A DNA stretch of 7,816 nucleotides from an uncultured Anaerolineaceae bacterium. GTDB taxonomy: Bacteria; Chloroflexota; Anaerolineae; Anaerolineales; Anaerolineaceae. The notes beneath the pieces were generated by a model. That model was given only the letters and a program-made list of their open reading frames with translations. It was not told where the DNA came from and did no database searches. The position numbers and the translations under genes were made by a program. The stretch is from assembly GCA_937890875.1 (NCBI GenBank), contig CALAEB010000187.1:1-7816 (forward strand). The letters run 5' to 3'. This document shows, piece by piece, positions 6,393-7,816 of this stretch (position 1 is its first letter; every line of letters begins with the position of its first letter).

Positions 6393-6576
6393 ATTCGCCG
6401 GCAATTCGAATTGTGGTTTGCGTATCAGAATTCGGCCATGCTTCCGTCATTTTCCTGTAAGGTCGGCATGACGATGACAGCGCTTCATAATTTCGTGTTC
6501 CGGCAGGCGAAGCCGGGGAACGGAATAAAGAACGGGTTAATTCATTAAATCGAAATCAGATTTATTACCAGGAGAT
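6393..6576. other. Intergenic stretch with imperfect hairpins between purB and the aminotransferase gene
   Basis: No gene is supported. It holds the 12-base palindrome CAATTCGAATTG (6402-6413). Two stems share bases and are mutually exclusive: CGTCAT/ATGACG (6445-6450 with 6468-6473) and CATGC/GCATG (6438-6442 with 6466-6470). There is also an 8-bp stem with a GG bulge, GTTCCGGC (6497-6504) with GCCGGGGAAC (6512-6521), loop AGGCGAA. None is followed by a T-run, so a purB terminator is not clear. It may be a degenerate intergenic repeat element. Confidence 0.45.
6570..6574 (+). promoter_or_regulatory. Ribosome binding site favouring the second ATG of the aminotransferase
   Basis: AGGAG is two bases before the ATG at 6577 but five bases before the ATG at 6580. 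Spacing favours the second; the difference is a single extra methionine. Confidence 0.6.
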
Positions 6577-6579
6577 ATG

Positions 6580-7650
6580 ATGATCAATTTGACAAGAGGT
6601 GTGCCGGCGGTTGAATCTTATGCATTGGATGAATTTGTAGCAGCTTTTAAATCCGCGATTGCCGAAGATGGCAACCGGGCGATGTCCTATGTCGCTTCTC
6701 CGGGGTATCCGCCGCTGATTGAGTGGATTGCGGCGGAGGAAAAAGTCCGGACTGACCAGGTGCTGATCGGTAACAGTTCACTGGAATTTCTGCACTTTAT
6801 TTCGATGGTGGAGACCGAGCCCGGGGAGCGTGTTTTTCTTGAATCCCCTTCCTATGATCGCGCAAACCTGTTGATGAAACGGCGCGGGTTGGAAACGGTT
6901 GGGATTCCGCTGCGGACCGATGGGGTTGATCTGGACGTGCTGGAAAGCGAAATAAAAAAAGGCAGACCGAAATTCTTTTACCTGATCCCGGATTTTCAGA
7001 ATCCGATGGGGACGACAACCAGCCTTGAGAAACGGCGGGCGATCGCCGAATTGGCGAGAAAGTATGATTTCCGGGTGCTGGAAGATGTCCCCTACCGCCA
7101 GCTGCGTTACAGCGGGGAAGACCTGCCGACGATCGCTTCCATGGCACCGGAGCGCGTGATCAAAATGAGTTCTTATTCGAAAACATTGGCGCCCGGGCTG
7201 CGGATCGGCGTGCTGATCGGGGATACGGATTTTCTGAACCGGGTGAAAGTTTATGCCGGAAACACCTATATCGGGCCGGTCAGTCCCACGCAGGCGCTGA
7301 CTTACCAGTTTTTGAAATTGGGTTTCTTCGAGCCTAATCTGAAGAAAATTCATGCTCTGTATGGTCCCCGGCTGAAAAAGACGCTGGAAATTCTGGATGC
7401 CGAACTGCCGAACGCGGTTTATCCGAAGCCGGAGGGCGGTTTCTTTGTCGGCGTGACGCTCCCGGAAGGCAACGATATGGAAACACTGCTCCCGCGGGCA
7501 AAAGAAGCCGGACTGAATTTGACCGATGGACGGGGATTTTATCTCAATCCGGAAGACGGCAGACGGTTCCTGCGCATTCCGTTCTGCGGGCTGAACGAAA
7601 CGGAATTGGAGAAAGCGTTTGGAGTTTTGCTCCCGCTGCTGTCACGGTGA
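6580..7650 (+). CDS. PLP-dependent class I/II aminotransferase
   Basis: A 356-residue fold-type I aminotransferase, moderately shorter than the usual 390-400, without the GntR-type DNA-binding domain of MocR regulators. From the ATG at 6580: 'YVASPGYPPLIEWIA' near the N-terminus is the substrate-side loop. 'FQNPMG' (139-144) carries the Asn that contacts the PLP ring hydroxyl, 'EDVPYRQL' (168-175) has the Asp and Tyr of the cofactor site, and 'SSYSKTLAPGLRIG' (197-210) contains the Schiff-base lysine Lys201. 'RRFLRIPF' near the C-terminus holds the Arg (332) expected to bind the substrate carboxylate. The nearest relatives I recall are 2-aminoadipate/aromatic (LysN, ARO8-like) and alanine-type enzymes; the true substrate cannot be told. 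It seems to be its own unit, with a purB-side gap before it and a terminator after it. Confidence 0.88.
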   Translation: MINLTRGVPAVESYALDEFVAAFKSAIAEDGNRAMSYVASPGYPPLIEWIAAEEKVRTDQVLIGNSSLEFLHFISMVETEPGERVFLESPSYDRANLLMKRRGLETVGIPLRTDGVDLDVLESEIKKGRPKFFYLIPDFQNPMGTTTSLEKRRAIAELARKYDFRVLEDVPYRQLRYSGEDLPTIASMAPERVIKMSSYSKTLAPGLRIGVLIGDTDFLNRVKVYAGNTYIGPVSPTQALTYQFLKLGFFEPNLKKIHALYGPRLKKTLEILDAELPNAVYPKPEGGFFVGVTLPEGNDMETLLPRAKEAGLNLTDGRGFYLNPEDGRRFLRIPFCGLNETELEKAFGVLLPLLSR

Positions 7651-7666
7651 CCCTGAACAGCTGGCT

Positions 7667-7689
7667 GCGGTCTGAAAGATTGCTTTTTT
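7667..7689 (+). terminator. Intrinsic terminator of the aminotransferase gene
   Basis: GCGGTCT (7667-7673) pairs with AGATTGC (7677-7683) as a 7-bp stem (two G-U pairs) around a GAA loop, followed at once by six T. It begins 17 bases after the stop codon. Confidence 0.7.
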
Positions 7690-7705
7690 ATTCGAAAGAC
7701 TTTTC

Positions 7706-7719
7706 CAAATTTCGAATTC
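7706..7719 (+). repeat. Intergenic motif copy 3, CAAATTTCGAATTC
   Basis: 13/14 identical to the copy at 3463-3476. It lies after the aminotransferase terminator, seven bases past the shared word TATTCGAAAGA (7689-7699). Confidence 0.4.
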
Positions 7720-7765
7720 CTGAAAACCCGGCGGAGAACACCGAAAAGACTCTATTAAAATATCC

Positions 7766-7816
7766 GAGGCTGTCCAATATGAGCGGGACTTTTTGAAAAA
7801 GCAAAGCGGCAGCTGC
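7766..7816. mobile_element. Possible end of an insertion sequence, cut by the window edge
   Basis: The stretch begins GAGGCTGTCC (7766-7775) and continues through GGGACTTTTTGAAAAAG, which is reminiscent of the terminal inverted repeats of some IS1182/IS4-type elements (GGCTGTC...). No transposase reading frame, second terminal repeat or target duplication is visible, because the window stops 41 bases later. Treat this as a weak resemblance. Confidence 0.2.

Noticed and set aside
5583..6404. 273-residue minus-strand frame opposite purB
   Set aside because: It lies antisense to a clear purB and its translation is rich in Arg, His and Pro, as expected of a shadow frame.
7779..7796. ATG near the right edge as the start of a new gene
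   Set aside because: The frame reaches a stop after five codons (ATG AGC GGG ACT TTT TGA).

Overview
The window reads as an ordinary bacterial chromosomal segment of moderate G+C content, coding densely on both strands, with several AT-richer intergenic stretches. The gene content suggests an anaerobe. PurA and PurB are of the kind I associate with Clostridia and related anaerobes. The SPFH protein and the tail of a possible membrane glycosyltransferase at the left edge look like proteins I associate with Anaerolineae (Chloroflexota). I lean to an Anaerolineae-like organism but cannot settle it from sequence alone; no rRNA, tRNA or taxonomic marker is present.

Left part (1-1105): the 3' end of a plus-strand gene enters from outside the window. 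A gap follows that holds a perfect 22-bp hairpin, then a small cysteine-rich protein of the C-GCAxxG-C-C putative redox family. A strong bidirectional terminator (1059-1090) separates this gene from a convergent minus-strand gene.

Centre-left (1106-3208, minus strand): a membrane-anchored SPFH/band-7 (stomatin/flotillin-like) protein. After a 402-bp AT-rich gap comes hpt, hypoxanthine phosphoribosyltransferase.

Centre (3209-3699): a 491-bp divergent region. It carries a promoter with a perfect TATAAT box facing right and an inferred leader of about 315 nt, rich in hairpins, ahead of purA.

Centre-right (3700-6392, plus strand): purA and purB, five bases apart, almost certainly one operon. 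With hpt they encode a complete salvage route from hypoxanthine to AMP (hypoxanthine to IMP by Hpt, IMP to adenylosuccinate by PurA, adenylosuccinate to AMP by PurB). PurB is the long form that strikingly resembles animal ADSL, and PurA is a matching variant.

Right part (6393-7816): a 184-187 bp intergenic stretch with imperfect hairpins, a PLP-dependent class I/II aminotransferase with its own intrinsic terminator, and a non-coding tail. The tail may contain the outer end of an insertion sequence, but this is speculative.

I see no defence system, CRISPR array, prophage or obvious novel multi-gene system. The observations most worth a second look are the structured purA leader, a 14-base motif (CAAATTTCGAATTG and close variants) found in three separate intergenic regions, and the 22-bp hairpin.
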